A DNA stretch of 64,000 nucleotides from Ampelomyces quisqualis. Its lineage: Eukaryota > Ascomycota > Dothideomycetes > Pleosporales > Phaeosphaeriaceae. Position numbers and translations under genes: made by a program. The notes under the pieces are model-generated. The model made no database searches and was not told the origin of the DNA. It saw only the letters and a program-made list of their open reading frames with translations. Location: contig JAGTXZ010000008.1 of the NCBI GenBank assembly GCA_018398575.1, positions 2,170,001-2,234,000 on the forward strand, read 5' to 3'. Shown here in pieces: positions 34,580 through 47,499 of this stretch (the first letter of the stretch is position 1; the number at the start of each line of letters is the position of its first letter).

Positions 34580-36760
34580 TACAACTTATATTAAAAAGGA
34601 TTACGTTAAAATATATAGAATAATATTTAAATTAGATCTATTTGCAACCTTAAATGTATTAAACACAGTTAGAATTTCTTAGATCTTCTAGTAGCTACAG
34701 CCTTTAGGTTTAGATCTTTCTATTAATAAATAGTTAGAATTACTTTAGGAAAAGTTGCGTTTAGCGCTAGAATAAAAACTTAGAGACTATTAATAACCTA
34801 AGAGTATTAGAAGCAACGCTAATAACTCTTTCTAAAGCTAGACTAGTACTAGAAGAATCTTAAGAAGACTTTGTATTAACTATTACAACCTAGTGATAGA
34901 GCGCTAAAATAAAAAAGTTATACACTAAAGAATCTAAGAAAGAACCTTAGCCTAAAGCTATACTAAATCTAACTCTTGCGTAATTAGAAGTTAATTAATT
35001 ATAATAAGAACTAAAATAAGTATTAGTAGGGATTAATTCTCTTAAGAAAAGACTAACTTCTTTAGTAGAACTAGACAAGCTTCTACCTACTACTATAATC
35101 TCTTAGAACTCTTTTATACTCTACTATTTATCTAATAGCTTTATATCTTAATACTTATATTACTATAAGAGTTTCTACTAACTTTAATAATCTAATAAGA
35201 CGCCTAATATAAACAATCTTAGTAATAGAAAAGATTCTACCTTCTGCTAATAGCAGGTATCTATTTAAAATTTACTTAAAATTAACTTAGATTACTATTA
35301 AACTAAAAGACAGCGTATAGCCCTTGTATAGAGCTATACTAGAAGACTAGCTAAAAGCTACCTTAAGCCTTAGTATCTATTAGGTACTTATTAAGAGTAA
35401 TTCTAGAACGCTAATTAAAATATAGAGCTACTTAAGTCCTACTTTATTACAAGTAACAAGGTAGCTAAAAGCTATAGAGTATTTAATTAATTATAAAAAA
35501 CTAAGAAGAAAACGTTTCTTTTATTTAGAGCTAGGTTTCTAAAATCTATGGTTTAGAAAAAGGTACCTTCTTTAGAGTAGTTTTACTACTTATAGATAAA
35601 GATTACGCTAGAATTATAAGCCTCTAACCTAGAGTTTAGGCACTAATAGAAAAACTTATTTAATTAGATAGTAAAACACCTTACTACCTGTAATATAAAG
35701 TAGAAGAATAACTCTTACCTAAGTATATTACTAGCTCTTGCTAAATTACCTATTAGATTAGCTCTAAAACCTACTTTAGAGCTAAATAGATAACTACCTC
35801 TAGTGCCCTAATAAATTTCACGCTAGCCTATAAATAAATAATAGAATATCTTCTTACTAAAATTCCTAAACCTAACTAATAAAAGACCTCTAGTAGTTAT
35901 TACTGTTAAAAATAATAAGTAGTAATTAAGATAGTGTTAATTTGTTATTTCTTTTAGTGCTAACCAAACTCCTTAATATATACTCTAAGCATTAGATCTA
36001 GATTACTAGTTTGCAATTTTAGTTACTTATTATCTAGTTTCTAATTTCCGGAAACTAGCTGTCTAGTTTCTAGAAACTAGTATTCTGGTTTTAGCTTCTA
36101 GCTATCTAGTTTAAGAGTCTACCTTTTGGTTTTACTAGTAACTTGTAACTAATATCTTGTTTTACTAGTTTTGTTAGATAGTTACTAGGTTTTAGACCCT
36201 AGCGTTAAGTATCAGCTAGTTTTAGATAGTTTTAGGTTGGTTTTGCCTGTGCCGCCTAATTAAGAGCTTCGTGATTTTTAGTCCTCTTATAATCAATTTA
36301 GATCTTAGCGGTTACTAGGCCTACATAGGATGTTAGAATCAGAATCAAGTGCCTTTAACATCTTTTTCTAGAAATTACTAAGCAGGCTAGTATAGCGCCT
36401 ATTTTGATTACGTAATTACAAGAATAAGCTTATTTTTGTAAGCGTTTCTTAAAAATTATATATTTAGTTTATTTATAATTGCTAGATTAGTACTAATGTA
36501 TATATAATTCTATTTCTTAACTAATATAAACTTTGTTTATAGTATTATACTATATTGTTATACTTTATTGTAACTAGGAAGGTTACTAGAAATAATTTCG
36601 TATTTTGTTAAGTTTTGAACATAACGTTAACTTACTTATTCTGTAAAAATATAAGATTACTTAATTTTAACAATTACAATTATAGTAAGCTAGGACACTA
36701 CGCTAGTAATTGCACAAAACCTTATATATATTAGATAACAGCTATAGAAGTAGATAAGTC
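34580..36760 (+). pseudogene. Ty3 gag with CCHC knuckle split by a solo LTR
   Basis: Gag relic in two parts (34,580-35,903 and 36,673-36,760). The second part begins NYNYSKLGHYASNC, the CCHC knuckle with a Cys-to-Tyr change. Removing the solo LTR and one ATTAC copy joins the reading frame across the site. The upstream part aligns with gag of the minus-strand copy and of the copy at 32,880. Confidence 0.8.
35904..36672 (+). repeat. Solo LTR 3 (769 bp) inserted in Ty3 gag
   Basis: Begins TGTTAAAAATAATAAG and ends TTAATTTTAACA, with perfect ATTAC target duplications at 35,899-35,903 and 36,673-36,677. TG...CA ends and a 5-bp duplication fit an LTR retrotransposon. No internal region remains. 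It keeps CCGGAAAC and other G/C-containing blocks, so it is younger than the gag gene it interrupts. Confidence 0.93.
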
Positions 36761-38326
36761 TAAAGATACTTAAGAGTAACCTAACTATAAGGTATATTAT
36801 ATAAGAAACAGAAGCGCTAAAAAGAAAACTCTTCTTTAGGCCTAAGCTATTATAATCTATTAGAGCTTAACTCTTCTTATTTATCTTATAGTCTGTATTT
36901 TTTTATGCCTACGCTTTTTTATAACTAAGATATTAGCTTTTACCTTAATACTCTTATTAACACTAGTACCTAAGGTTTTCTATTTTAAATTTATAAATTA
37001 TTTTATCTGTTTGTAAAGCTTTATAGTAACCTATCTAAAGGCTCTTCTTCTAGATTTAGGTATATAGCTCTAAGGATTAGATTACTTCTTTAGTTACTTA
37101 ATATATTTACTTCTTTAGTTACTTTATATATATAACTATACTTTAATATTAATAGCTAAAAGATTTTAAACTACTTTTTTCTTATTTTTTATCTTAGGTC
37201 TTAGAGTTATATACTTAGCCTCTAATAGCTAAGATAATTTAAGATTTAACTAGATATAGATAGGTTATAGTATATTAAGCTATCTAAGCACTCTTATTCT
37301 TATAATTTTTTACTTTCTATACCTACTATTTTATATTAAGCTCTAGTGCTAGCTACTATCTACCTTAATATATAATAACGTAACACTTTATAAAAGAAAG
37401 AAGACTATTATATCTAAAATTGTTCTTTCTATCTTTCTTCTTCTATTTATTATATAAAGAGATACTTAAAGCTTTGTTTTGTGCAAAGAATCTTAGTAAT
37501 TTCTTATACCCTAACTAGGCATATCTACTTAGAGTCTAAACTCTTTCTAACGACTTATATAGCTCTTATTTTAGCTAATTTAATATGTTTTATTATAAAC
37601 AAGCCCTAGAACAAGTTCTTTATAATAAGCCTTTATAATATTAATTAAATTCTTACCTCTAAGAATAATATAGCTAATTAATATTAGTTAGATAAGTGTA
37701 TACCTACCTGCTACGCCTAGTATCAAAACGTATTTAGTAAGTTAGTAGCTAATTAATTACCCTTTTGTTATCTTTATAATTATAAGATTATTCTTAAGAA
37801 ACTATTATATAACATGTTTAGTCTTCTATATAAGTTAAATTAGAAGAAGCTTAAAGCTACTAAGGCCTATATCTAGAGATACCTTTAGAAGAGTTTTATT
37901 AAGGCTAGCTAAAGTTATTTTACTTTACCTATTCTTTATATACGTAAACCTAAAAGAGATATATATATCTATATAGACTACTAGAAGATTAATACCCTTA
38001 CGCGTAAGAATATCTATCTAATCTCTTGTATTAATAAGCTGCTATTCTACTTCTCTAAAGCTAAGATCTTTACAAAGTTTTATATTAGAGCTATCTTTAA
38101 CAAAATTTATATAGATTCTAACTTTAAAGAGTATACTACCTTATAGACCTGTTATAGTACCTATAAGTATAAGGTTTTTCTTTTTAGCTTATGTAATAGG
38201 CTAGCTATATATTAACACTATATAAATAATAAACTTACAAATTACCTTAATAATTTCTATACTACCTATCTTTATAATATTCTAATTTACTTTAAGAATA
38301 TAAACTTATATAAGCGTTAGAAACAT
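36760..38326 (+). pseudogene. Ty3 protease region and truncated RT
   Basis: From about 37,830 the frame reads KLKATKAYI, then SFIKAS and FTLPILYIRK, the gypsy RT entry. It ends with FYTTYLYNILIYFKNINLY just before 38,326. The YLDD active site has become YLYN. RNase H and integrase are absent. 36,760-37,830 corresponds to the gag-protease-linker stretch of the minus-strand copy but is too decayed to mark the protease Asp. Confidence 0.82.
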
Positions 38327-38559
38327 CTAACGTTATTAGAGTTAGTAATATCTATAACACTGTTAGTATAACTTTACTACTAGCTACTAAATAGTTCTTA
38401 ACTATACTCTGCCGTACTAAGTAATAATAGAAATACCTAGTATACTTTTATTAGTAGCTTAGTTTATAGAACTCTTTTTTAAAATAGTTTATAGTTTCTA
38501 TATTTAATATAGCTTTACACTATCTATATAAATACATTACTAGTTAGTTACTTACTCTT

Positions 38560-41500
38560 AACTATACCTAACTATAATTTAAGTCTAAGGTAATTTCTTT
38601 AATAGTGCGATTACTTAGTTTAGGTTTTACAATAAATTTTTACTATCTTTATACCTTTAATTAATTCTACGTTATATCTATATATATACTTCTTTTACAA
38701 TACTCTTTATATTTTTTACTTCTAGAACTAGGCTACGTATCTACTTAGGTATTTTTTATTCTATAGCTTTATATAATAGTATACTGTACTCTATAGTTCT
38801 ACTACTTAATTTACCTAATTTACACTAGCCTTTTAAGCTTTATAGAGATTTCCTTATTATAATTCTACTAAATCTCTTCTCTTTATATTATTAATAACAC
38901 CTTATTTACTACTATATAACAATATCTTTATATTCTACTTTTTTAGAACTTTGTTTCTAGATTACTCTTTAGGTTATATAGAAGAATAATCTTATATATA
39001 GCTACTAGCTAGCCTAGTTAATATACTCTAAACATAGTTAATCTAAAGTACTCTATTTATCTTAAGGCTTTGCAATTATAATCTTATTTGTCTTAATTAG
39101 CGTAATAGCTTCTATAAACGCTATAAACGCTACCAAAATAAATCCTAAGTCTAGGTCCTTCTATTTTGCTTACGTAGCGTCTATTTTAGACTTCTATATT
39201 TCTCTTCTTACTAGAAGAATTAAATCTTTACTAAATTTCTTTTAAAGCTCTATCTATAGCACTAGTTATATACATAGTTTATATAAGCTTATAAGAATTT
39301 TAGCTAAAACGTTATATAGTACTATTTATTTATCTACTAGACTTCTTTAATTAGAATTAGGTCTAGTTTAAATATAGATTCTCTTAGCTTTTAGCTTAAT
39401 TACCTTATACTTTGCACTACATATAAGTAGTAAGTTAAGGTTTTAGTAAATATTCTTTATCTAGCTACTAGAAGCACTATAAGATATGCGTTAATATAAA
39501 CTACTTAGTTTTCTTACTTTCTTTACTTTTAAACAGCGCAGCCTTAAGCTAGGCTAGTATTTAAAATATTATTATACTTTATTTTATAGCGCAGTTAAAT
39601 ATACTTATACTCTAAGCTTCTATACTACTTAGCTCTTCTTATAGTAGCACTCTCTTATATCTTATTATTATATTAGCTATAACTAATTAGTAGTTATCTA
39701 TTTAGTATAGCTAGTAGAACGTTAGAAAGTTACTTTTAATACCTAAAATCTTCTAGCTCTACAGGTCTTGCGTAACTAGAGTTTAACATAGTATAAACCT
39801 TACTATAATCTGCTTTTCTAACGCTATAAGCGCTATATACTTAGAAAAATTAAGCATATTTTTAACTTCTTCTAATACCTTAGATAAGTAGGTATCCTAG
39901 CCTCTTGCTATAGCTAGGCCTAATATCTTTCTTATTTCTCTTATATCTATAATTTTCTTAATACTTGTATATATAAGGTTAGTAGTAGTAAATAGTTAAA
40001 AACTATTTACATTATTCTTTTTATGTATAAAATAGTACTAGTTTAGAAAGTTCTTATTATCTTATAGTCTGCTAAGTGCTAGAGAAATAAAAATAAGTAT
40101 CTTATAAAGACTATTCTCTATTAGTATACCTAAGAGAGCCTAGGCCTTCTACTAATAACTATAGTTCTTGTTTTAAATAGTCTTATATAAGTTACCTATA
40201 ATAGTATTCTTAGATTTATAGTTATAGAACTTATTATAGATAATACGTTTCTATATTAGTACGTAGCTAGAAATATTAAAGGTATTTTTTGCGCTTACCT
40301 TACTACTCTTTAATAATATTTTGCATATAGTTATAAGTCTTATAGTTTAGTATTTATTAAGTATATATTTTATTAATATTATATAGCTATATATAATTAT
40401 AAATTAGCTAGTAGATAGTACTAGGCAGTTTATAGTTATATTTAGGTAGACTTTTAGTATATAGCGTTCTTAGATATACTATAGAACTATCTTTATATAC
40501 TTCTTACTATTCTTTATATTTTTGTGTAGTAAAAAGTTTTTGTTATATACTGTAAGGTACTATTTAACTTTTAAATTAATTCTTATCTCTATTTCTTTAT
40601 CTACTATTAGTAGGCCTATACTCTATAAAGAGGTATTGTTTATCAAGTAGATATAGAGCGTAAGAAAGTCTTTTAGGTTGCACTATTTAGATTTTCAAAG
40701 GCCTATAGTAATAATTTTAGCCTTTTATACAGCTAGTTTACAGCTCTATCTACTTACTATAGATACTACTAAATATAGCTCTTCTAGTAGTAAAGGGGTT
40801 TTTTTGTATATATATAGAAATGTTTATTAGTCTATTATAAGGTACTATTATTAATAAATGTTTTTAGCTCTATATTAACTAGTTTCTTTCTTTAACTAGT
40901 TTTCTTACACTTCTATCTAGTTCTTTAAGTGCGTATACTCTATAATTATTATAAGTATAGCTAATTTTATTTTCTCTATACTTAATATATTCTTAAATAC
41001 GCTCCTATTATCTAGAGATAGCTCTTTTTTATAAATTAAATAGGCTTCTATTAGTTAGTAGACTATAAATAGAACTTTTAGTTTCTATCATAAATATAGT
41101 ATTAAAGGCGCGTTATTCTTAAAGTCTTCTAGATAAAATCTAAAGAAGTTAGCTACTACCTACTATTTGTTCTCTTAGTAGTGTTCTATTACTACTCTAA
41201 GTTAAGCTTATAGTTTATATACTATTCTATCTTACGTATTAGTTACGTAGATTATAGCTATAGGCTTTTTATAGTATACTCACCTTGCGTTTAGTAGAGC
41301 TTAAAGCTATAGTCTTTTTTCTAACGCAAGTTATTTTACTAACTAGAGCTTTTTATTCTAATCTCTATTACCTTTATTATACTATTCTTATTCTTCTTTA
41401 CTACTACTATAGTCTTTATTACTAGAGTAAGTATCTTTTTCTAGTAACCTCTATTATTTTTCTATAGTACTCTTATATTTATATTTAAGTTTGGTAATTA

Positions 41501-42710
41501 GTATAAATATTACGTTATTTTATGTTTGCGTAGTAGCTTTATTTCTACTCTTCTTTTCTTTTCTTTCTTTATAGTGCTATTATTCTACTTCTCTAGGCGT
41601 TTAATTTTAGTAGTTAGAGTCTTAATACGTATATCTACACTATTATCCTTCTTCTTTTTACTTTTATACTATCTATTACAGCGTTTACTACTATTTATTT
41701 TAGGTCTTATTTATAATTTATTAGCTAGGTATACTAGCGCTCTTATTATCTTCTATTATCTATAGTTATTATTATTAGTATTATTATTAAGCTCTAAGTA
41801 GAAGTGCCTTTACCTCTTGTCTTTAGTAGTACCTACTAGGTTTATAGTATTACTCTTACTACTTAAAGTAAAGTGCACTATATTATATAGTTAGCTATTA
41901 TTATTTATATACTATTCTAGGTTATATTACTACTAGGCCTAACTTTATCTAATACTACAGTCTAGTATTAAATTGTAATACTCTTAAGGCTTCTTATCTT
42001 AATATGTAAGTTAACTATTATAGTAAGATTGTTATTATTAGTAATTAAGTATAGCGCTAACGCGTTTAATATCTTTAAAGCTCTAACTATATACTATTTA
42101 ATAAATTTTAGTTGCAATATGTATTTAATTAGTCTATTATATTTAAGATGTTATAGCTTTATCTTAAAGTTACTATCTTTAAGCTACTATTAATATATAG
42201 TTATTATTAGCCTTAAAAGTAAGAAGGTTTAGGTAGTTTAATAATATACGCTGTCTATAATATAGATATTAATATTATTAAGTAATAGTTTAGTTATTAT
42301 TAAAGTAAGGCCTATTAGCTAAGTTACTAAAGTAGTAGAAGAGCTTAAGACTACTAATACTAACTGCGTGTATTCTAGCTTTAAGTTTATAAGTATTAGC
42401 TATCTTTCTTTATATTTAGCTTTAACTTTATTACTATAGTCTTAAATTTATAAGATAATCTTCTTCTATATAGCGCTAGCTATTACCTTATAGAACTTTC
42501 TTAGTATACTTAAGCTATTTATCTATTATTAGGCTACGTGTTATGTAAAGGTAGTTAGCCTTTAAGTATACCTATCTAATCTTGTTATCTATATTCTTAT
42601 AGTAAATAAAATCTATTTTCTTTTTAACCTATATACTCTAGTCTGCTATATAAATATTATAGCCTATTTTTACAATTACCTATAATACACAATTAGTAGT
42701 TATTATCTTT
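38560..42710 (-). pseudogene. Second gene of the pogo-like transposon (copy B)
   Basis: Colinear with 14,110-18,240 on the opposite strand. The same Lys/Glu-rich coiled-coil part is at about 41,470-41,600, where the antisense (plus) strand shows a misleading 79-codon open frame (41,526-41,765). It is more decayed than copy A. Product unknown. Confidence 0.5.
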
Positions 42711-43500
42711 ATATTACTTATAAACTATTTATTTAATTAAGGTAGCAACGAATTATTCTTATTATTATATTTCTATAACGCGCGTATTATATAACATATT
42801 ACGCGTAATAGTTAAGAGTAGTATAGGTAGGTATAAGAATAGTAGAATAGCTATAGCTTAGTTAGCGTATATAGGTATACTTATATTATATACTTACTTA
42901 TAATAGTATTATAATATATAGCGTAGTGTAGTACACCTAATATAGAAAATTACGTATATTTATATTATAGTACTATTATTGTTATTATATAGTTATAGTG
43001 CGTTTATTATAGTAACGCAGTATTATATAGTTATAGTAGTAGGTTAAAATAATAGATATAAGTAAAAGTAAGTAGAGTTCTATCTTAGTATTATATAGCC
43101 TCTTACTTAGCGCTAACGCGTTATATTATATCTTTAAAGTAAGTAAAGGTATATTCTAGGTAACTACCTCTTACTATATATTATTCTTAGTATAGTACTA
43201 TATAAGACTATATAGTACTATATAGTATTAAGTAAAATTATTACTTCTTAGGTTTTTATATTATAGTATAGGTAGCTTACTTCTTATATATTATAGTAGT
43301 AGCACTTTCTTTAGTCTAGTAAGTAAACTTACCTAAGCCTACTAGTACTATTATAGTAGATAAGTTATACTAAATCCTTAGTTCTCTTAGAATTATAGAG
43401 AAATCTTTTATAAATTTATAGTCTTATTAGTAAGAAAAGCTATCTATTACCTTTTATTTCTTTATATTATATTATTCTATTATAATTCTATAATATCTAT
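42711..43500. other. spacer between the two genes of copy B
   Basis: Matches 13,115-14,109 of copy A, reverse complemented, with one 171-bp unit only. It contains the intact site into which the minus-strand Ty3 inserted in copy A (about 43,500-43,520). No gene. Confidence 0.65.
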
Positions 43501-45797
43501 TAGTATATCTAACGCTCTAGACAATATACTATTAGTATAGATAGTAGTTAACAAATCTCTATAGTGTACGTAGCTTGTAGTTAGCAAAGAAGTATATAGT
43601 AGCCTACTTCTATTATATATTTTAACGTTAGTTTAAGATATTTGTCTTTTTAACTATATAATTCTACTCTAGATTTTATAGATCTGTTTATAAGAAGATT
43701 AGTTTCTCTTTCTAAGCGCTAAGTTTACAATTAATATAGTAGTATTCTCTTATTAGATATTCTCTTTTAGTATTAGCAACTAATATTACAATGTGTATAG
43801 TATATAGTATCTTATAAAAAATACTATTATTATCTATTATCTTATATTCTAAAATAATAGCCTTATCTCTTTATATAGTATCTTATAAAAAATACTATTA
43901 TTATCTATTATCTTATATTCTAAAATAGTAGCCTTATCTCTTATTAATATATCTTATAGTGTAGTATCTCTACTTAGTACTATTATACTACAGTACTTTA
44001 CTTTCTATACTACTACCTTACCTAGATATTACTACACATATATAATTTCTTAATAACTCTACTCTTTTAGTAAAACAGATTATCTATTACTACTTTAGAT
44101 TATTAATCTAGTGTTTAGCTTATTATAGTTAGTACTAAGTAATTATCTATTAATTTTAGTATTTACTAGGCTAATTTTATCCAGTTATTTTAGTTAATAC
44201 GCTAGCTAAAATACTAGAGATTATAGGCTCTATAAGATAATTTGTATAAAAGCTATTCTTATTCTAGTTAAGCATAGTATTTATACGCTTTTCTAACTAT
44301 AACTACACTATAATATTACTCTTAATTTTAACGCTTATAAACACCTTACCTTTATCTTATTTTAGGTATATAGTATTCTTATATTTGTATTAATATAGGC
44401 TTCCTACCTAGTTACGTATATCTTTTTAGTGTTTGTCTTATAGTTCTATAGCTATCTATTTTATAGTTACCTGTTATAGTACTTCTAGCTTATTAATATA
44501 TTACTTATTATTTAAAGTAAACTCTTACTAACCTATATACACTTGCAATTAATCTATTATATCTATTACTTTATAGTATAATAGTCTAGTTAGTAATAGT
44601 ACCTTATAGTTCTTTTCTATCTTATTTAGGCTATATATTATAAAAATATAGTCTAAAAGGTAAGACAGATCTTTATAGTTAGGATTGCACTTTTTAAGTA
44701 ACTTAATAAAGCTTTTAATGTCTATACTATTAATAACGTATATATCTTTAAGCTAGTTAACTAAATTATTAAGCTTATAGAAGTCTCTTAGAAGTTATCT
44801 ATATATAGCTTTAGGCTTTAGTATATATTTAGATATATTATAATCTACTAGCTACTATATTTAGTCTTAGCTCTTATCTTATTATACTACACGTAATATC
44901 TCTAGCAAATAGTATAGATAATATCTATTATCTTAGTAGAATATTTGCCTATTATACTTTTCTCTACTATAAAGTATAAAAAATAGGTATAGACTTTAGT
45001 TTTCTATACGCAGGTAATGCCTTAGTCTATTAGTTAGTATAGTATTATACTACCTATAGGTAGAAATATAACTCTATTATATTAGTAAGTATTATAGCTT
45101 CTATTACTATAATAAGCCTATAGTACTTTAATACTATATATACTAAACGTTTAATAATAGTAATTAGTAGCTTACCTAAAGCTCTACTACTGCGTGTTTA
45201 TAAGAAAGAAACCTATTAATTAGTAATAATACTTGTCTGTTTATATAGCTATTAAACCTTTTGCTATTCTAGGATAATATTAGTGTCTATCCAAGTAAAA
45301 TTATTATCCTAATAGATAAAACTAAGACTATAGATATTTAAGTTCTTTTTACTATCTATATAAGTTATATAGTCTAAGAATCCTATAAACTATAGAAGTA
45401 CTTAGTCTAAGCTATCTACGCTTTTGCATAGTACACTAGTTATATACTTTCTATCTAGTTTAAGTCTAGCTTCTAGATTATCTACTAATATATATTAGAG
45501 TAAGTATTTTAAGTATATACTAGCCTTATCTATATTATATAAATTCTTAGGCGTATACCTACTTACTATATTATAAATCTCTTCTATTATAAGCTTAGTA
45601 TCTTTAACTATTATACTACTATTATTACTTACTATTTTTGCAAACTATTTATATATCTATACGCTATGTTATTATTTATATATAGTAAGCTATATATTTG
45701 AAACTTTAGTATTTTATAGCTATTGTATTTAACGTATAGTTTTACAAATTGTATAATTAGTAATATTAATACAGGCTATCTATAACCCTATATCTTT
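43500..45797 (-). pseudogene. pogo/Fot-type DDE transposase, N-terminally truncated (copy B)
   Basis: Minus-strand relic. Near 45,540-45,600 it reads EEIYNIVSRYTPKNLYNIDK, the block around the first catalytic Asp, which is kept. Its C-terminal part holds a 71-bp tandem duplication at 43,801-43,942, missing from copies A and C and out of phase with the codon frame. The N-terminal part ends at the junction near 45,797. Confidence 0.72.
43801..43942. repeat. 71-bp tandem duplication inside transposase copy B
   Basis: TATATAGTATCTTATAAAAA starts at 43,801 and again at 43,872, and the two units are nearly identical. Since they share the same decayed bases, the duplication is recent relative to the mutation of the copy. 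Confidence 0.88.
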
Positions 45798-45802
45798 ATA
45801 GA

Positions 45803-47250
45803 ATAACAAAAGAAGAAAGAGTAAAGTATATAGCTGCAGTACCTAGTAAAATAGGTAAGATACGTAAAACTAATATAGAAACTATAAGTAAATATTACTA
45901 ATACTATAGCCCTTACTAAGTAGCTAGGTAAAACTAGAATAGAATAAAACTTAGATAGGTTGCTAGTAGAGTGCCTACCTATCTTAACTACTAAATAAAG
46001 TAAAGTAGTGTAGAAAAGAAAGAGAAGAAAACTATAGGTACGTATAATAAGTATAAAAATAGATAATAGTGCTATATACAAGAGAGATTAGTGCAAAAAC
46101 AGCTAAACTTAGAACAAAAACAAGTAGAACCTAAGTTACTAAAATAATATAGTAGCGCATTTAGTTACGTTAAGAATAATACTTTATACTAAAAAGTAAC
46201 TAATAAGAGAAATGTAAAGATACTGCAATAGAAAGAACCTGAGACTAGAAGTACTATTAGAGAGTAAAGAGAAAAGAAAATGCCTATATCTATTTAATTA
46301 GCTAATCTGCAACTACTCTAACTAGTTAACAGCTAAGATATAACTAGTAGTTAATAGTCTCTTAAAACTAAGCATAAGAAACCTAAATGCTAAACGTAAG
46401 AACTAAAGCAACAATTCTACTAGCTACTTAAAATAACCTAGAAATAAAGAGAAAGAAGCCTAGAAGCCTAACACTAACAGATTATTAGCTAAAGAGTATA
46501 AGAGAAAGAGCCTAAATTAATTCTAAAGACTAAGCTACTTAAGCTAAGTAATAGCTAGCTAAGAAGTAGCGTAACATAAACCTTTAAAAAGTCTAGAAAA
46601 ACCTAAAAAGAAGATATAAAACTCTATTACTTAGACTGCACTAGACTTTAAGAACTAGTAAGAATAATAGCGCTTATAAAAGAAGTAGAGATATAAGAAC
46701 TTATAACTCTAATATATAGAGCGCAATATCTACTCTAATACATAAGTAGTATTAAAGAATATAAGACTAGTTTTATAAGGTTTAGACTTAGTAATAGAAA
46801 GAAGGTAGTAATTATAATAGAAAGTCTATTACTATAAAAATTGCCTATAGGCGTTATATAGAAGCTATAGCAAGACTACTATATACTAGAGCCTACTTCT
46901 CTACTATTAGAAGGCGTAATAGTTACTATTACTAAATAGTTAGTCTTAGCCTATACCTTTACGTTATACATAGGCTTTTTATAGATATTAGACTCTATTA
47001 CATTAAAGTAACAAAGTAGCCTATTAGTAGTCTAAAAAGCGTTACTAACGTAAGAAACCTAGAAGCCTATACTAAAGATCTGTATATTATACTCTTTAGC
47101 CTAATTAAGTATTAGTAGAATATATAAAAAGACTATAAGAAAAAAAATTCTAAAAGAAAAGAAATAAATAAAAAACAGCTTATATTAGTGTAAAGCTACT
47201 ATACGCTAGCGGTAACATTATTAAGCTTATAAATAATAGTGTCTTTGTAA
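45803..47250 (+). pseudogene. Orphan coding relic, unknown protein
   Basis: About 480 codons in one plus-strand frame with only TAA/TAG stops. It starts near ITKEERVKYIAAVPSKIGK (45,803) and is very rich in Lys, Arg, Gln and Glu to about 46,600. A less charged part follows, with LDCTRLQELVRIIALIKE near 46,637 and GFLQILDSITLK near 46,973. I recognise no domain. It is squeezed between the cut end of copy B and the terminus of the copy starting at 47,256, and I see no second copy in the window. It may be a fragment of a further transposon or of a host gene. The antisense strand of its first part shows a spurious 97-codon open frame. Confidence 0.5.
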
Positions 47251-47499
47251 GAAAAATTTAATATTATTAGAGTTAGTAATATCTGTAATATAGTTAACAT
47301 AACTATACTACTAGCTACTAAATAGTTCTTAACTATGCTCTACTATACTAAGCAATAATAGTAATACCTAGTATACTATTATATATAGCTTAGTTTATAG
47401 AACTCTTTTACAAAATAGTTTATAGTTCTTATATTTAATATAGCTTTACACTATCTATATAACTATATTGCTAATTAGTAGCCTACTCTTAACTATACC

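Larger units (their letters stand above)
34234..38326 (+). mobile_element. Third plus-strand Ty3 copy: LTR, gag and part of pol
   Basis: A 5' LTR (34,234-34,533) is followed by gag, zinc knuckle, protease region and RT. The RT is cut off just after the active site at 38,326, where copy B of the DNA transposon begins. A solo LTR of another family lies within the knuckle codons (35,904-36,672). The rest of pol and the 3' LTR were not found on the other side of copy B. Confidence 0.85.
38327..45797 (-). mobile_element. Large pogo-like DNA transposon, copy B
   Basis: Minus-strand copy, uninterrupted by other elements. Read right to left: transposase, spacer with a single 171-bp unit, second gene, and terminus. 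The terminus (plus strand) is CGTTATTAGAGTTAG, starting directly after ATCTAA of the Ty3 RT. This differs from the CGTTAGGAAAA terminus of copy A but shares CGTTA, and the two realign about 20-30 bases inside the end. The opposite end is cut: homology to copy A stops at a position equal to about 3720 there, and the transposase N-terminus and outer end are missing. Confidence 0.75.

Noticed and set aside
41526..41765. 79-codon plus-strand frame resembling a membrane protein
   Set aside because: It is the antisense of the same coiled-coil segment in copy B, so it is a shadow of the minus-strand gene.
45740..45800. Natural end of copy B next to the transposase start
   Set aside because: Homology to copies A and C stops inside sequence that continues in both of them for at least 400 bp, and no CGTTA terminus is present, so this is a truncation or a rearrangement point.
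45788..46081. 97-codon minus-strand frame, Leu/Ile/Tyr-rich
   Set aside because: Antisense to the start of the orphan Lys/Arg-rich relic. The plus-strand frame is open for about 480 codons apart from RIP-type stops and is the better reading.
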